Source: Borovskyia barvae
Lineage: Eukaryota > Euglenozoa > Kinetoplastea > Trypanosomatida > Trypanosomatidae
Length of the DNA: 64,000 nucleotides
Direction: 5' to 3'
NCBI GenBank assembly: GCA_030849085.1
Contig: JASAOM010001016.1
Coordinates: 1-64,000, forward strand
The first letter of the stretch is position 1, and each line of letters starts with the position of its first letter. The notes beneath the pieces were generated by a model that worked only from the letters and a program-made list of their open reading frames with translations, made no database searches and was not told where the DNA came from. Made by a program: the position numbers and the translations under genes. This document shows, in pieces, positions 20,070 through 30,152 of this stretch.

Positions 20070-20504
20070 TTATGTTCCATCTGGTGTGGCGTGGATGAGG
20101 TGCGCCAGGGCGATCCACTGAGGGATCGTGGCGGCGGCAAGGGGTGCCCGATCATGCTCCCATACAACATATCCTGGTGCGCAGGCATCAACTCGGATCT
20201 CGTAGGGCTGCTCCAAGGTGCCTGCGACGTTGCCCTCTAGAAAGTTCCCTGCTGGGGACGATGAAGAATTGGGAGAGATACACTGGACTGTACTTACCGC
20301 AACAGCGTAGTCATCAGGCAGGCGTACCTCCTCACCAATAAGAGCGCGTCCGCGCAAGGACGCCCGCCACAGTCCGTCCTTTTCACCACGAGTCATAGTC
20401 GACGTAAAATTCGCAAAAACGTCCGTCGTGCCACAGAAGTCCGTCTGAATGGGAAGAGAATGGAAGCTTGGCAGCTCCGCCGTAGGACGTGGTGTTTGCG
20501 TCAT
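20070..20504 (-). CDS. RNASEH2C: Ribonuclease H2 subunit C
   Basis: The protein is 144 aa from ATG 20502-20504. The frame extends 34 codons upstream, but that part is upstream of the splice-acceptor AG (20516-20517), so the shorter start is chosen. The pattern follows RNase H2C: LPSFHSLPIQTDF at the N-terminus, FTSTM, then the family hallmark WRASLRGRALIGEEVRLP (human has VSFRGRCLRGEEVAVP), and a C-terminal block VVWEHDRAP...WIALAHLIHA (human FTLWGLETIP...LAAAIHA). Subunit C is a non-catalytic structural subunit; with H2B it activates H2A, which removes ribonucleotides from DNA and R-loops in the nucleus. The length is close to human RNASEH2C (164 aa). The neighbours are unrelated in function. 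Confidence 0.85.
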   Translation of the reverse strand: MTQTPRPTAELPSFHSLPIQTDFCGTTDVFANFTSTMTRGEKDGLWRASLRGRALIGEEVRLPDDYAVAVSTVQCISPNSSSSPAGNFLEGNVAGTLEQPYEIRVDACAPGYVVWEHDRAPLAAATIPQWIALAHLIHATPDGT

Positions 20505-20515
20505 GCTGCGTGGGC

Positions 20516-20570
20516 CTTGAAGGTAACGAATGGGAAGAGAAGTCAGGAGGAGGGAGAGGGATGTGTGGAG
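20516..20570 (-). promoter_or_regulatory. Polypyrimidine tract and trans-splice acceptor for RNase H2C
   Basis: On the minus strand a C/T-rich tract (about 20527-20570) leads to an AG at 20516-20517, giving an 11-nt 5' UTR. It decides the start at 20504 over the longer open frame. Confidence 0.6.
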
Positions 20571-20882
20571 AGGCGGAAGCTCTTCAGACGAGGTCACGTG
20601 CAGCACCCGCGCCTTCCCTTCAGAAGGGAAAAGGCTGCGGTGACGTCCACTAAAGCAGCCCCCCTCCTGGGCGCGCCGTCAAGAAGGAGAACAGAGAGCG
20701 TGGAAAGATCGACAAAAAAATGGATGCGCCGTCCTCGGGCGAAGTGACGAGGGGAGTCGCATCAGCCTCACCAGCACCCGAGGACGGACCACTTGAAGAG
20801 GCAACGCGTAGATCGAGGCACGGAGGGTACGTCGAATAAGAGAGGGGGAGAGGAGCACAAGGAAGGAGGAAGAGAGGAGAGA

Positions 20883-20896
20883 GGGGGGGGGGGGGG
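20883..20896. repeat. Poly-G run (14 G on plus strand)
   Basis: An uninterrupted run of 14 G on the plus strand reads as poly-C in the transcript. It sits in an unusually purine-rich stretch of the intergenic region. Confidence 0.9.
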
Positions 20897-21608
20897 CGCA
20901 GCCTAACGAGGCTGCCCTCCACGTGGATCGCAGAGCGTTTAGATAGCATGCGCTGCGCTGCGCGTCCGTCGAGGTGAGGCACACGCGAAAGACACACAAA
21001 AGGAGGAAGAGAATCATCCGCGCTCTCCCTCTCTCTCCACTCTCAACGTCTCACCCGTTCCCTCTCTCATCCCTCTCTCTCTCTCTCTCTTCGCACTGGT
21101 GGCTCAGCCATATGAAGGTCTTCCTCCCTCTCTGCAGGGGCGTGCGACTTCGGCGGTTCGCAAGCGTTTCGGATGGAGGCGCAAGACCTGCGTAGACAGC
21201 GGAGGGCTCATCGACAATGCGAGTAATGAGAGGTACACATTCAGAATACGTAGAGAGAGAGATATCGTGTGGGCTGGGCCAACCACGCCTCCCCTCCCCT
21301 CCCTCGCATAGACAAGGAGGAGAGGCGCAAGGGTTGTAGGTAGAGGCGAAGAAAGACGTGCGTGAGGGATGGGAAGGGGGTGATCGACAAGAAGAAGAAG
21401 GGGCCTACGACGCCATTCCAGTTGGTACGCCTCCGCACGATCTGACAGGAGTGGATAGCGGACAGGTGGTCTCCCAAGACCACTACCGCTGCGACCCCCT
21501 CCCCAAACACACACACGCACAGCACAACATGCATGGCCCCCGGGGGCCCGTCTTCCCACCACCTACAGGATTGTACCCGTCGTCTTAGCTGTTCCTGCGC
21601 ATTATCCG

Positions 21609-21635
21609 TATATATATATATATATATATATATAT
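21609..21635. repeat. (TA)n microsatellite
   Basis: About 13 TA units lie 72 nt downstream of the SMYD-like stop codon, in the presumed 3' UTR. Confidence 0.95.
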
Positions 21636-21706
21636 CGACCTCCCTCATTCTGCGCCGACCCCCCCCCGGCTCCCACCATGTGTGGTTCATCGGAGCTGCG
21701 ATGGCG

Positions 21707-23584
21707 TTAGAGCGGCCCATCCGCATCATAGAGGAGGGCAAGGCGCGAGAGGTGCGGTAGAAGTGGTGCCGCAGAAGCCGCAGCATCCGTGTCACTCAGC
21801 CCCAAGTCCCGCAAGCACACCAATGCGTTTTGAATCTTCATTTTCTTTACCGGCAAAGCACCAGGGATGAGACTCTCCCACAGGAGAAGCTCGTCGAGGC
21901 AGCTGGAGAGGCAGTCTTGGGTACGGCCAAGCACTGCATAAACGAAGCTCAAACAGTTGCGCACCTCGTGGCACAGGTAGTGGAAAGGGAAGAGATGCGT
22001 GCACAACTCAGCAAGGAGCTTACGGAGGTCCTCTGCGTCCTTCTCGGAGACCTCATCCACCATACGCGAACGCACGGTTGCACAGGCAACTTGGACAATG
22101 GGATGATAGTGCCCTGTGGCGCCCGCACGTGCCGCTGGCAGCTCCTTACGGAGCGCATGTTCGAACGGCTCCTTGTCGCTGCTCTGGCACCGAGGGCAGC
22201 AACACGTGAAGTAGTACCCTTCACTGAGCCGTTCTCGGCGGAGGTTGGTCGGCCAGTAGAGCTGTGGAATATACGCAATGGTCAGCTCTTCCCCGACGGC
22301 GATTGTGCGCGTGGTGGCAATGACCTGACGCACCGAGTCAATGGCGCAGTTGGGCGTACAGGAGTGGTTGAAGTAGGAGACGGCACTCCGGCCGATGTGC
22401 AGCGCCTGTGCCACACCGAGTCCGCTCGGGTCTTCGACCTCCACCGAGTTGCACCGGAGCACGCCGATAAGTTGGTGGAGGGTATGAGCATCCTCCTTGC
22501 CTTGAAAAAGATCACAGATGAGAGGGCCGATGGGGTGCAGCGCTTGGAGTACCTCATCGACATGGGCCGAAAGGGTCAAGACACGATCGTACCCCTCTCG
22601 CTTGGTCTTCATGCCAGCCAGGGTGGTGATCGTGTGGTAGGCGATTTCGAAGAAAACCTCCGGAGCGTCCAGATCGCGCGCATCGATGCCCTCCATCATC
22701 TCCGCAAGTCGAATCATGAGCGCACACTCGTGCTGCTCATGTTGAGCCTTGTGAGCCGCCTCGCACTTCTCTGAGCAGTACACAATCATCTTACAATGGG
22801 CGCATGGCACCGACTGATGCCCGTCGCTCTCTCCATCACACGCATCGCTCCCGCTGCTCTGTTGAGCCGCGTCGTCCTCCCCCGCTGTGGTACCGGTAGC
22901 GTCCTTTCCTATGGGTCGACTGCACTCGCCACAGCAGCGAGGGCCTCCCACTTGTTCGTACACGCCGACAGAAAAGGGGGTCAGCAGGCTCTCCACCTGA
23001 ATCTGCGGGGGGAGAGTGCGAAGCGCCTTCAACCCGATGCCGCTGGGGCCGTGAAAAGGGATCACACCGGGCTCCTGCGACTGAGCGAACGCCTCACTCA
23101 CCGTCAGCCGCTCCTTCATCAGTCGGGTGATCGCCTCCCCTACGTTGTCCCGCACACTCGGCTCCAGCACCGGTAGTTCGTAGATGGCGCGGCAGAGATG
23201 CACCAATGCGGCTGCGTTTGCACTACCGTTGCCCACGCGCACAATGTCCAGCGACGGGTCGATAAGGGCGCAGCGCCCAAAGAAGGCGTTGGCCTTTGCT
23301 AAAATGGGGTTTGACTGGAGTACACGCGTCGCCAGCGCTGCACATGCCTCCGTTTCATCCAGTTTGAAGAGGCACGTGAGAGCATTGCCGGCACTTTTGG
23401 TGAACTCATCGACAGTGCACGCCGGATTCTTCCCGTGCTGTGCTTCATATAAAGCGACAGCCTGAGTGTAATACCCTGCTGCTTTGGCGGGATCCTCGGC
23501 GAAGCACGCGTTACCCTGCAGGCGCAGCTGCTCCATGGTCATGTTCTCCGGCTGCACCGTTGCAGAAGGTTTCTTTGACGACAT
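21707..23584 (-). CDS. TPR-MYND-SET (SMYD-like) protein lysine methyltransferase
   Basis: The protein is 625 aa from ATG 23582-23584. An in-frame upstream ATG (23756-23758) would add 58 residues of unlikely composition. The N-terminal 130 residues look TPR-like (GNACFAEDPAKAAGYYTQAV, GNALTCLFKLDE). A MYND zinc finger spans about 218-287 (CCGECSRPIG, CAHCKMIVYCSEKCE, HKAQHEQHEC), with an acidic insert of about 35 residues in its middle. The SET core has NHSCTPNC (406-413), GEELTIAYIP (about 431-440) and the post-SET cysteines FTCCCPRC (about 459-466). All conserved S-adenosylmethionine-binding and zinc residues I can check are present, so activity on a protein lysine is likely; the substrate is unknown. 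No SMYD subtype can be assigned. Confidence 0.85.
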   Translation of the reverse strand: MSSKKPSATVQPENMTMEQLRLQGNACFAEDPAKAAGYYTQAVALYEAQHGKNPACTVDEFTKSAGNALTCLFKLDETEACAALATRVLQSNPILAKANAFFGRCALIDPSLDIVRVGNGSANAAALVHLCRAIYELPVLEPSVRDNVGEAITRLMKERLTVSEAFAQSQEPGVIPFHGPSGIGLKALRTLPPQIQVESLLTPFSVGVYEQVGGPRCCGECSRPIGKDATGTTAGEDDAAQQSSGSDACDGESDGHQSVPCAHCKMIVYCSEKCEAAHKAQHEQHECALMIRLAEMMEGIDARDLDAPEVFFEIAYHTITTLAGMKTKREGYDRVLTLSAHVDEVLQALHPIGPLICDLFQGKEDAHTLHQLIGVLRCNSVEVEDPSGLGVAQALHIGRSAVSYFNHSCTPNCAIDSVRQVIATTRTIAVGEELTIAYIPQLYWPTNLRRERLSEGYYFTCCCPRCQSSDKEPFEHALRKELPAARAGATGHYHPIVQVACATVRSRMVDEVSEKDAEDLRKLLAELCTHLFPFHYLCHEVRNCLSFVYAVLGRTQDCLSSCLDELLLWESLIPGALPVKKMKIQNALVCLRDLGLSDTDAAASAAPLLPHLSRLALLYDADGPL

Positions 23585-24496
23585 GATGGGGAAGGGGAGA
23601 GAGAAGAGGGGCGAAGCGAATCTGTAAGGATTGCCATAAAATAGCGCACGTTCGCACGTACGAGGAAACCAGGCGGCCCAGAATGCAGCTCGGCCCCAAA
23701 GCAGTCGTCGTGTGGTGGCGTGTGCGTTGCCATAAGGAAAGAAAATATCATCATACATAGAAACGAAATAGAGAGACGGAGAGCAGTTTCACTGAAGGCG
23801 CGCGATGACAAGAAGGGGCGGCTGCAGCCTGCGCCAGTCCCTTCTCCCCTTTCCAAGCACGAATGGCGAAGACTTGCACGTCAAGAAGGCCCCGTCTTAC
23901 ATAACACCTCTCGACTCTCTGCTCCCTGAAGACACCGCGTGGTATGGCGCGACGGGTGTAACGGAAGCGAAAGAGGATGTGCACCATCGCCGTGAGGAGT
24001 GAGGCTTGGGAATGAAAGCGCACAGACGAGGCTCTTTTTTTCTTAGAAGAGAAGGAAAGGAGGAGGGAGAAAGGCGAGAGGAGCCAACTTGCGAAGCGCC
24101 AAACCTCTCATGTTTGCTACCCCCATCCCCCCAGCCCGGTCCGCTCCTCCATGCCGAAGCGTCGACGAAGAGCTGAGCACCGCAATGCTCTCTCTCCACG
24201 ACGGCACGTGCCCTACAGCATGTCCGTGTACAGGGCCCGTGGATGACCTCCGAGAAACGCCTCGGCGGTCTATAGCCCCTTCTTCTAATTTCCGATTTTG
24301 GAAGCGGCTTCTTTCCCACCAAAAAAAAAAATATGAAAGGTGAACGAAAGAAAATTGTAGGAGGAGGGAAGAGGGTTGGAGAGCCACGAAGTATTCGCTT
24401 GCTGCGCCCCATCCTCGGCACTACGACAACTCACAATTGTCCAGGAGAGCTTGCACGCATGTTCGAAATGTCACATCATCATGACGTTTTTCTTCG
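23585..24496. other. Intergenic region
   Basis: This is the 3' UTR of the 211-codon gene and the 5' region of the SMYD-like gene. A pyrimidine tract on the minus strand (23587-23612) abuts the SMYD ATG; an AG lies upstream of it at 23622-23623. No other feature is seen. Confidence 0.55.
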
Positions 24497-25132
24497 TCAA
24501 GAAGTGGGCAAGCGCTTCCTTCTTCGCCTGACGACGTAACGACGATGCATGCGCAATTTTTCTAGCAGATCAGGGCCGATGGCGGCCATAAGCGTCTCAC
24601 GGGTGGGGGCATCAAGGATGGATTCCACCTTCTGACAGTCGCGCCCAAGAGGGGACCGAGACCGAATGCCGGGGTGCATCGAGGGGACCGTGAAGAAGGG
24701 CTCACCGCCGGCAAGGGGTCTCGTCACAAGTTCTACCGAGGGCCCCGCGTAGGTGGGGTACTCAAACGACGTTCTCGAAATTCCCTCACGGCTTTCGATG
24801 GCACGGAGCACACCGATGTGGAGGACGTCGAAGGACACGCGGGGATCAGTGTTGAAGAAGGCCTCTGCATACGGCGCAGTGAGAAAAGGCGGTGCCTCCT
24901 CACCTCCGACGATCACCGCATCCGTGCCCACGAGAATTCCCGTGTCCTCCAGGCCACCGCCCAGGTGGTCCTCCGGGTACTCATCTTCGATTTCGATAGC
25001 TCCACCATCGGTCTCATCTAAAACTGCCTCTCCCGTGAGGGGTGCGGGGGTGCGTCGCGCCAGAACTTTTTGCCTTGCCCCCTCCTCGTCGCCGAGACTT
25101 TGCGCTGAGGCCGACGGAAGCTCCAGACTCAT
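24497..25132 (-). CDS. Conserved-looking hypothetical protein, acidic N-terminus and basic C-terminus
   Basis: The protein is 211 aa from ATG 25130-25132. The N-terminal third is acidic (AIEIEDEYPEDH). The middle has ordered-looking segments (FFNTDPRVSFDVLHIGVL, FEYPTYAGPSVELV). The C-terminus is strongly basic (MHRRYVVRRRRKR). No known domain was recognised. Coding status rests on the full-length open frame, the good splice acceptor 15 nt upstream (AG 25148-25149) and the position between neighbours on the same strand. The basic tail might bind RNA or act as a nuclear signal, but that is speculation. Confidence 0.7.
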   Translation of the reverse strand: MSLELPSASAQSLGDEEGARQKVLARRTPAPLTGEAVLDETDGGAIEIEDEYPEDHLGGGLEDTGILVGTDAVIVGGEEAPPFLTAPYAEAFFNTDPRVSFDVLHIGVLRAIESREGISRTSFEYPTYAGPSVELVTRPLAGGEPFFTVPSMHPGIRSRSPLGRDCQKVESILDAPTRETLMAAIGPDLLEKLRMHRRYVVRRRRKRLPTS

Positions 25133-25147
25133 GGTGGGGGTGTGCTA

Positions 25148-25200
25148 CTCCGGTGGAGATCCAGCAACACAAGCAGGAGGGAGAGAAGAAGAGGCCCCCT
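25148..25200 (-). promoter_or_regulatory. Polypyrimidine tract and trans-splice acceptor for the 211-aa gene
   Basis: A pyrimidine-rich tract on the minus strand (about 25175-25200) precedes the AG at 25148-25149, giving a 15-nt 5' UTR before ATG 25132. Confidence 0.55.
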
Positions 25201-26258
25201 CCCCAGGTTGTACCTACTGACAGTGTTGAGGCGTGTTGTGCCGTCGAGTTTGTTAAGGCGGGCGGGCTGAAGAAAGACTGAAGAGCACCGCACGGCAAGC
25301 GCAGAAGCAGAACGGAGGAAGGAGAGAAAGAGAGGGGGGTAGGGGGGGCGAGGGGAGAATCCTTTGAGGAGCGCGGACCCTTTTCGCCGAACGGACGAGA
25401 CGCCCTCCCTACGTGTGGGTGTGTGGGTTAGGTCTATGCTCACGCAGAGTTTACGCAGAGGGCGTTCCAAATAAATACCGGTGTCGAGGGCAGCGATATC
25501 GAGAAGTGAAAAAAGGGCGCAAGAAGAAAGAAAAGCCAGGAGGACACAGCGATCACAGTCAGGAAGCGGCTGCTGCCGCACGCGACCCCCGTCCCCACCG
25601 CCTTTCCCTCTCTCTCTCTCACCTACAACGCTTCAGGGAGGAGACGCACCCCACCCTTTCCCGCCCACACGCACACGCCTTTCCAAAACTGAAGCTTGAC
25701 GGCATCGCGAAAAGTCGGTTGGATGAAGCTTGTCACCGGGATGTATCGTGAGTTTCCAGCGCACGCTACTACCGGTGCCGCTCGGTCCCTTCATGCACAA
25801 AACTCGCAGAATGGGGATCGGGTGAAAAGGAGAGGAAGAAGCATCGAGTGGCCTCGGTGATGAAAGTGGTGCCTTTCCCTCTTCCTTCTTCGAGAAACCC
25901 ACTGGTGGGCTCGCAAAGGTTTAAGAAGTGTTGTCTTATTTTTTCCAATGCTCTACACATATGCGTAGGTAGCGAAAAGTCTCGACCGATGTATGCGTCG
26001 TTGGGGACAATGGAAGAGAGAGAAGAGGGTCTTGAAGAAGAAGTAGGCAAAGGGGGGAGGCGAAGGTGGAGGCTCGCCACCCCACCCCCTTCCATTCCCT
26101 CCGCCCTACTCGCCCCCGCTCTCATCGACCTTGCCGTATATCATCAAAAAAGTTGCGGTGCATGCGAGTGCGTTTAAGTGTGTGCGCGCGGCCGTCGTCG
26201 TCGAGCGACATCACCCCTTCGAAGAGGGGCAACATATCACAGATGCAACTACATATGT

Positions 26259-26274
26259 ATATATATATATATAT
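26259..26274. repeat. (TA)n microsatellite
   Basis: About 8 TA units lie in the presumed 3' UTR, about 240 nt downstream of the stop codon at 26512. Confidence 0.9.
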
Positions 26275-26511
26275 CGGGACGGAGGAGCTTTCGGCAATGG
26301 CGAGGAGGCCGATCATCATCCCGAGAAGCGGACAAGGGTGGGATCGCGGGGGAGAGGAGAATGAGGGCGTCCCTCGTCGGTACCGCCCTCCGGCCGTCGT
26401 CACCCACGCTTCTGATCTCATAGAAAGCAACACGCAGTGCTGCACGCCCCCTCCCCATCCCCCCTTCATCTTCATACCTACACACCCTCTCCTTCTCTCG
26501 TTGTCTCCTCT

Positions 26512-28545
26512 TCAGACGGCGTCCTGTACCTCAGCCTCGTTTAGCGCACTGAGCTGAACATTCCAGGCGTAGAGCTCACGTCTCCGACGCTCCTTCAGGG
26601 CTCTCTTCACGAGCTCCACGGATGCCATAACTTTCGAGGTGCTGGAAGGGCGCGTCACCGAGCTTGGGCCGCCTCTGCCCGTCCGGCCAGCTGACGTATG
26701 TGTGCGTGTTGCAGAACCCTGACGGTCCAGAGAACGGAGCGCACGCAATGGGGAGCCGTCGGAGTTGGTACGCGAAGGCTTCGGGGAATGCGACGCGGGC
26801 CGGCTTTTTTCCCGTACGCTAATCAAAGCCGGCATGGACTGCGCCACGACTCTACCGCCACCACGAACCACGGCTGCCTGACCGTCCTTGGAAAATGGGC
26901 GTGCAGACAGGACTCGTGGAGGCCCCACGCTGGACGCGGTGTTCGATGTGAGGGCACGCTGCGACGCTATCGGGGCTCGCATCGTCATGCCTGCGGAAGG
27001 CGTTACTGGACGCACCGGCTGCTGCTGATGTGGCTCGGATATATGCACCACGACTGCAGGAGCCCCGCCGCTGTCGCTGAGTACTTTGTGGCGGTCCATC
27101 GGCGTGGCGAGAGGGTTGATCGATGTGTGCGAGTTCACCGATTGCGGTGGTGGCGGCGACAGGGTCAGCGTGGGCTGATCGGCGGGTGACGGCGAGTGAT
27201 CTGGTCCACTTCGTCCATGCAACGGCGCGGCACCGCCTTTACAAATATCGGTGCTGTTGGGCGGGGGCGGCGTGTAGAGGTCCTTCCGCTGCGCTGAGAG
27301 CGACGCCATGTGTGTAGCGGAGGAGCCATGCGGATGGTCTGCTGCGACACGGGCAAGTGGCCATGTGAGGGAGCATTCCGTCGAAGAGGGCAGCCCCGTC
27401 GCTTGCGAGGGCGAATCATGATGGGGCCCCACTATGCTTTTGACGGATGGGGCGAAAGATTCGTGTTGGGCAGCAGACGAAACGTGTGTGTGGAGGGCCT
27501 CCGTCGTGCCCGCGCAGTCGAAGGTGCTTGGGAAGGTTTGAGGAGCAGGGAGACGGTCGCTCGACAACTCTGACGACGACTTAGCGGAGCTTCGCAGAGC
27601 CTTCTCGGATGAGACGTCGCCAGCTTCTGACTCTGCGGAAGGCAGGATAGGATGAGCACGGGGCGTGGGATTTAATGACGGCGACAACGACAATTCACCG
27701 CAGCGCATGGTGGAAGACATCTTCGGCTGTGCTCGGGCAGAGGGCAGTCCGTAGGGAGCGGTTCCACGGGCAGTCGTATGTGCAGCCACGTCGGTGCGGA
27801 CAAACGCGGAGCTTTCTCCCGCAGGCACAACCATGCGTCTCGGTACCGTCGCAGAGGCATCGCTTGCCGTGTAAGCAGGCGACCGCACCTCCGATGAGGC
27901 GAACCAACCAGAGCTGCGAAGTGGAAACCCTCCGGAACGTTCGCGCGTTGTTCCATGGGCACGGGAGCCTGTCCGAGCGTCAGCACCCTCCTCATCCCCC
28001 TCGTCGGTTTGCCGTGAACGCGGAGATGTCTTCCGCACTGTGCGCATGGTCCCAATTATAGGAAAGCGTCGAGCAGAGGTCTTCACAGCCGTATCCGCGG
28101 GCACTTGATGCAACGATGAAGCGGCCGTCGCCATTCGATTAGGGTGAGGGCATTCCGGGACCACCTCCCTGACTGCACGAGGCGGATTGCGGGGCACCAC
28201 AGCTCGGCACGTCGTAGGAGCCACCGCAGCCGTGCCGTTGACGCCGACAGTCAGAGGTGCACGTCTCTGAGTGGCTGCCGCTAGAGAACTATAACGCAGC
28301 GGCGCCGATACACCATCACCGTTTGTGCCAACCTCCGTGAAGAGGAGTCGCATATGCGACGGATTTTCTGCATGCTGGCTTTTGCTGCGCTCTCTCCGCG
28401 ATGGTGGAAAGGGCGACTCGTTACCCGGATCGTTGGTGGTGTCCGCCGCCAATGCCCCCTTCGCACCGGAGACACATTGACCGAGAGAAAAGGCAGAGAT
28501 GGGCGCCCCACGCCTGCGCGACGGAGTGTGTGAAGGTGATGACAT
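26512..28545 (-). CDS. Large disordered hypothetical protein with a short helical basic C-terminus
   Basis: The protein is 677 aa from ATG 28543-28545; an in-frame open stretch of 39 codons lies further upstream. Most of the sequence is Ser/Pro/Thr/Ala-rich and of low complexity with scattered basic clusters. Only the last 45 residues look ordered: MASVELVKRALKERRRREL then YAWNVQLSALNEAEVQDAV. That tail could be a helix that recruits a partner. No recognised domain is present. Its reality is supported by length, strand and the open frame with coding-like composition. Function is unknown. Confidence 0.7.
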   Translation of the reverse strand: MSSPSHTPSRRRGAPISAFSLGQCVSGAKGALAADTTNDPGNESPFPPSRRERSKSQHAENPSHMRLLFTEVGTNGDGVSAPLRYSSLAAATQRRAPLTVGVNGTAAVAPTTCRAVVPRNPPRAVREVVPECPHPNRMATAASSLHQVPADTAVKTSARRFPIIGTMRTVRKTSPRSRQTDEGDEEGADARTGSRAHGTTRERSGGFPLRSSGWFASSEVRSPAYTASDASATVPRRMVVPAGESSAFVRTDVAAHTTARGTAPYGLPSARAQPKMSSTMRCGELSLSPSLNPTPRAHPILPSAESEAGDVSSEKALRSSAKSSSELSSDRLPAPQTFPSTFDCAGTTEALHTHVSSAAQHESFAPSVKSIVGPHHDSPSQATGLPSSTECSLTWPLARVAADHPHGSSATHMASLSAQRKDLYTPPPPNSTDICKGGAAPLHGRSGPDHSPSPADQPTLTLSPPPPQSVNSHTSINPLATPMDRHKVLSDSGGAPAVVVHISEPHQQQPVRPVTPSAGMTMRAPIASQRALTSNTASSVGPPRVLSARPFSKDGQAAVVRGGGRVVAQSMPALISVREKSRPASHSPKPSRTNSDGSPLRALRSLDRQGSATRTHTSAGRTGRGGPSSVTRPSSTSKVMASVELVKRALKERRRRELYAWNVQLSALNEAEVQDAV

Positions 28546-30152
28546 CAGCACACAAACACAGGCACGCAGACGCTTCGCTACAACGCACGGCCGACGAGCC
28601 AATCCTCCCTCCCTCGCGAGGACTTGTAAGGGCAGCACACGAAGATGTACGTGTACGTTCACCAGCTGGATTGCACCGTTGGTGCGTCAGCACGGGCTCC
28701 ACCCACCCACCCCGCCGCAACTACAGTCCCCGAGTAGTGCCTAAAAAAAAAATCGCACAAGTGGAAGGTCCGATGTCACTCGAGTGCTGAAGAGGGGGGG
28801 AGGGGGGAGGAGAAAAGGGCACCGTAAAGGAGGGGGCTGCGCTGCAGCTGCAATGGCGGTCGGTAGGCCGTCGGGATCGGCGATCCACGAGCGCGGCCAT
28901 GGCCACTCCGTGACACCAGCGAAGAAGGAAAGCGGGTTGAAACATCGGGGGAAAGGGAGAGGGAGGGAGAGAGGGAGAGACGAAAGTCAAAAGGGAAAGG
29001 CACGCAGCGGTCCGGCCACCACATCGAGAAGCAGAGGAAAAGTTGTCGCTCGAGCAGGCACGGGAAACAGCAAGAAAAAGATGTCGCACAGAACGGCGTG
29101 GTGGGGTCCACCTTGAGGAGTCGCCGTGGCATCGACAGAGCGCACACGGATAAAAGAGATGCTGGTGCATGCGCTTGTAGTGTCCACCCCCCTCCTCATC
29201 ATCCTCCTCGTCTTCTCTTCTCATGACAGATACCGCTTGAAGTATCTTTGAGTTAAGGTCGAAGAAGCAAAGGACGCTTTGCGCTTCACCATCACCGCTC
29301 ACCTCCACCCTCGGCGATGATTTCTCTTGGCCTTGATTAAGAAAGGGGGGAGGAGGGGGGCCTTGCGCCACGGTTGTGAGTGTGGCGGTAGTGGTGGTAG
29401 CCGTGGTGGCGTCAACGCAGACGCCAGGAGGAGTGAGGATAAGAGACAACGAACCGTTCGCAGCTCATCGGAAGCGGAAGAGCCGGGCATGCACCGGGAT
29501 GAGGCAGTTCCGGTCGTCCACGAGTCCGCGTTGGTTTGCCCTCCCTCCATAGAAGAGCTAAAGGGGGGAAACCAGCACCGTGCCGCTCGTCTCACGGTGT
29601 TGGTGCCAGTAGGACGCGTATGAGCTGCGTGAAACCACCTGTACCTCTCCCGCGCTCTTCACTCCCGCAGCTGCCTACTCTTCCGCCCCCCCCCCTTCTC
29701 CTCCTCTTCCATTCTCAACGTCGCGGTATAAATCGGCTTTACGAATGTGCAGCACAGCCCAGACCCCACCCAAATCCGTTTAAAAAGGGGTGGGGAGCAA
29801 CACGATCATCCCGCTGTTGCATGCGTCTTATTATATTTATATCTTTAAGAAATGAAATGCCTCCGCCTCCTTTTAAAGAGGGGGAGCGGGAGTTGGAGGC
29901 GCCTGAGAGGTGTCTGATATGCCTGATATGCCTGATGCGCGTACATACACACCGAAAACAAAGCACTGCGCGTGTCTCAGAAGGAGCGAAACCGCGCGAG
30001 AGGGGGGGGGGGGGGAAGAGGACGATGGTGATGCGCAGTAGCTTCCGAGGTTGCTTCACTGGGATCACGGGCTACGCTCGCACCTTCTCCCCTCCATCCC
30101 CTCTCGCCTTTCCACTGCACACACGCACAGACACACCGACACCGGTGTTTGG
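28546..30152. other. Intergenic region with G-run and an ATG-less open frame
   Basis: This is the 3' UTR of PRMT1 and the 5' region of the 677-aa gene. It contains a 14-G run (30002-30015). A minus-strand frame (28721-29449) is open for 242 codons but begins at TTG and has no recognised domain; it becomes low-complexity toward its end and is not called as a gene. Confidence 0.5.
30002..30015. repeat. Poly-G run (14 G on plus strand)
   Basis: An uninterrupted run of 14 G on the plus strand lies about 140 nt downstream of the PRMT1 stop codon, reading as poly-C in the transcript. Confidence 0.9.

Larger units (their letters stand above)
20505..21706. other. Intergenic region with TA array and G-run
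   Basis: This is the 3' UTR of the SMYD-like gene and the 5' UTR of RNase H2C. It includes a TA array at 21609-21635 and a 14-G run at 20883-20896. Short minus-strand frames near 20650-21017 and 21104-21795 are low-complexity and are not called. Confidence 0.6.
25133..26511. other. Intergenic region with TA array
   Basis: This is the 3' UTR of the 677-aa gene and the 5' region of the 211-aa gene. It holds a TA array (26259-26274) and a purine-rich plus strand near 25317-25360. A 150-codon minus frame (25129-25581) is low-complexity and crosses the splice acceptor, so it is not called. Confidence 0.6.
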
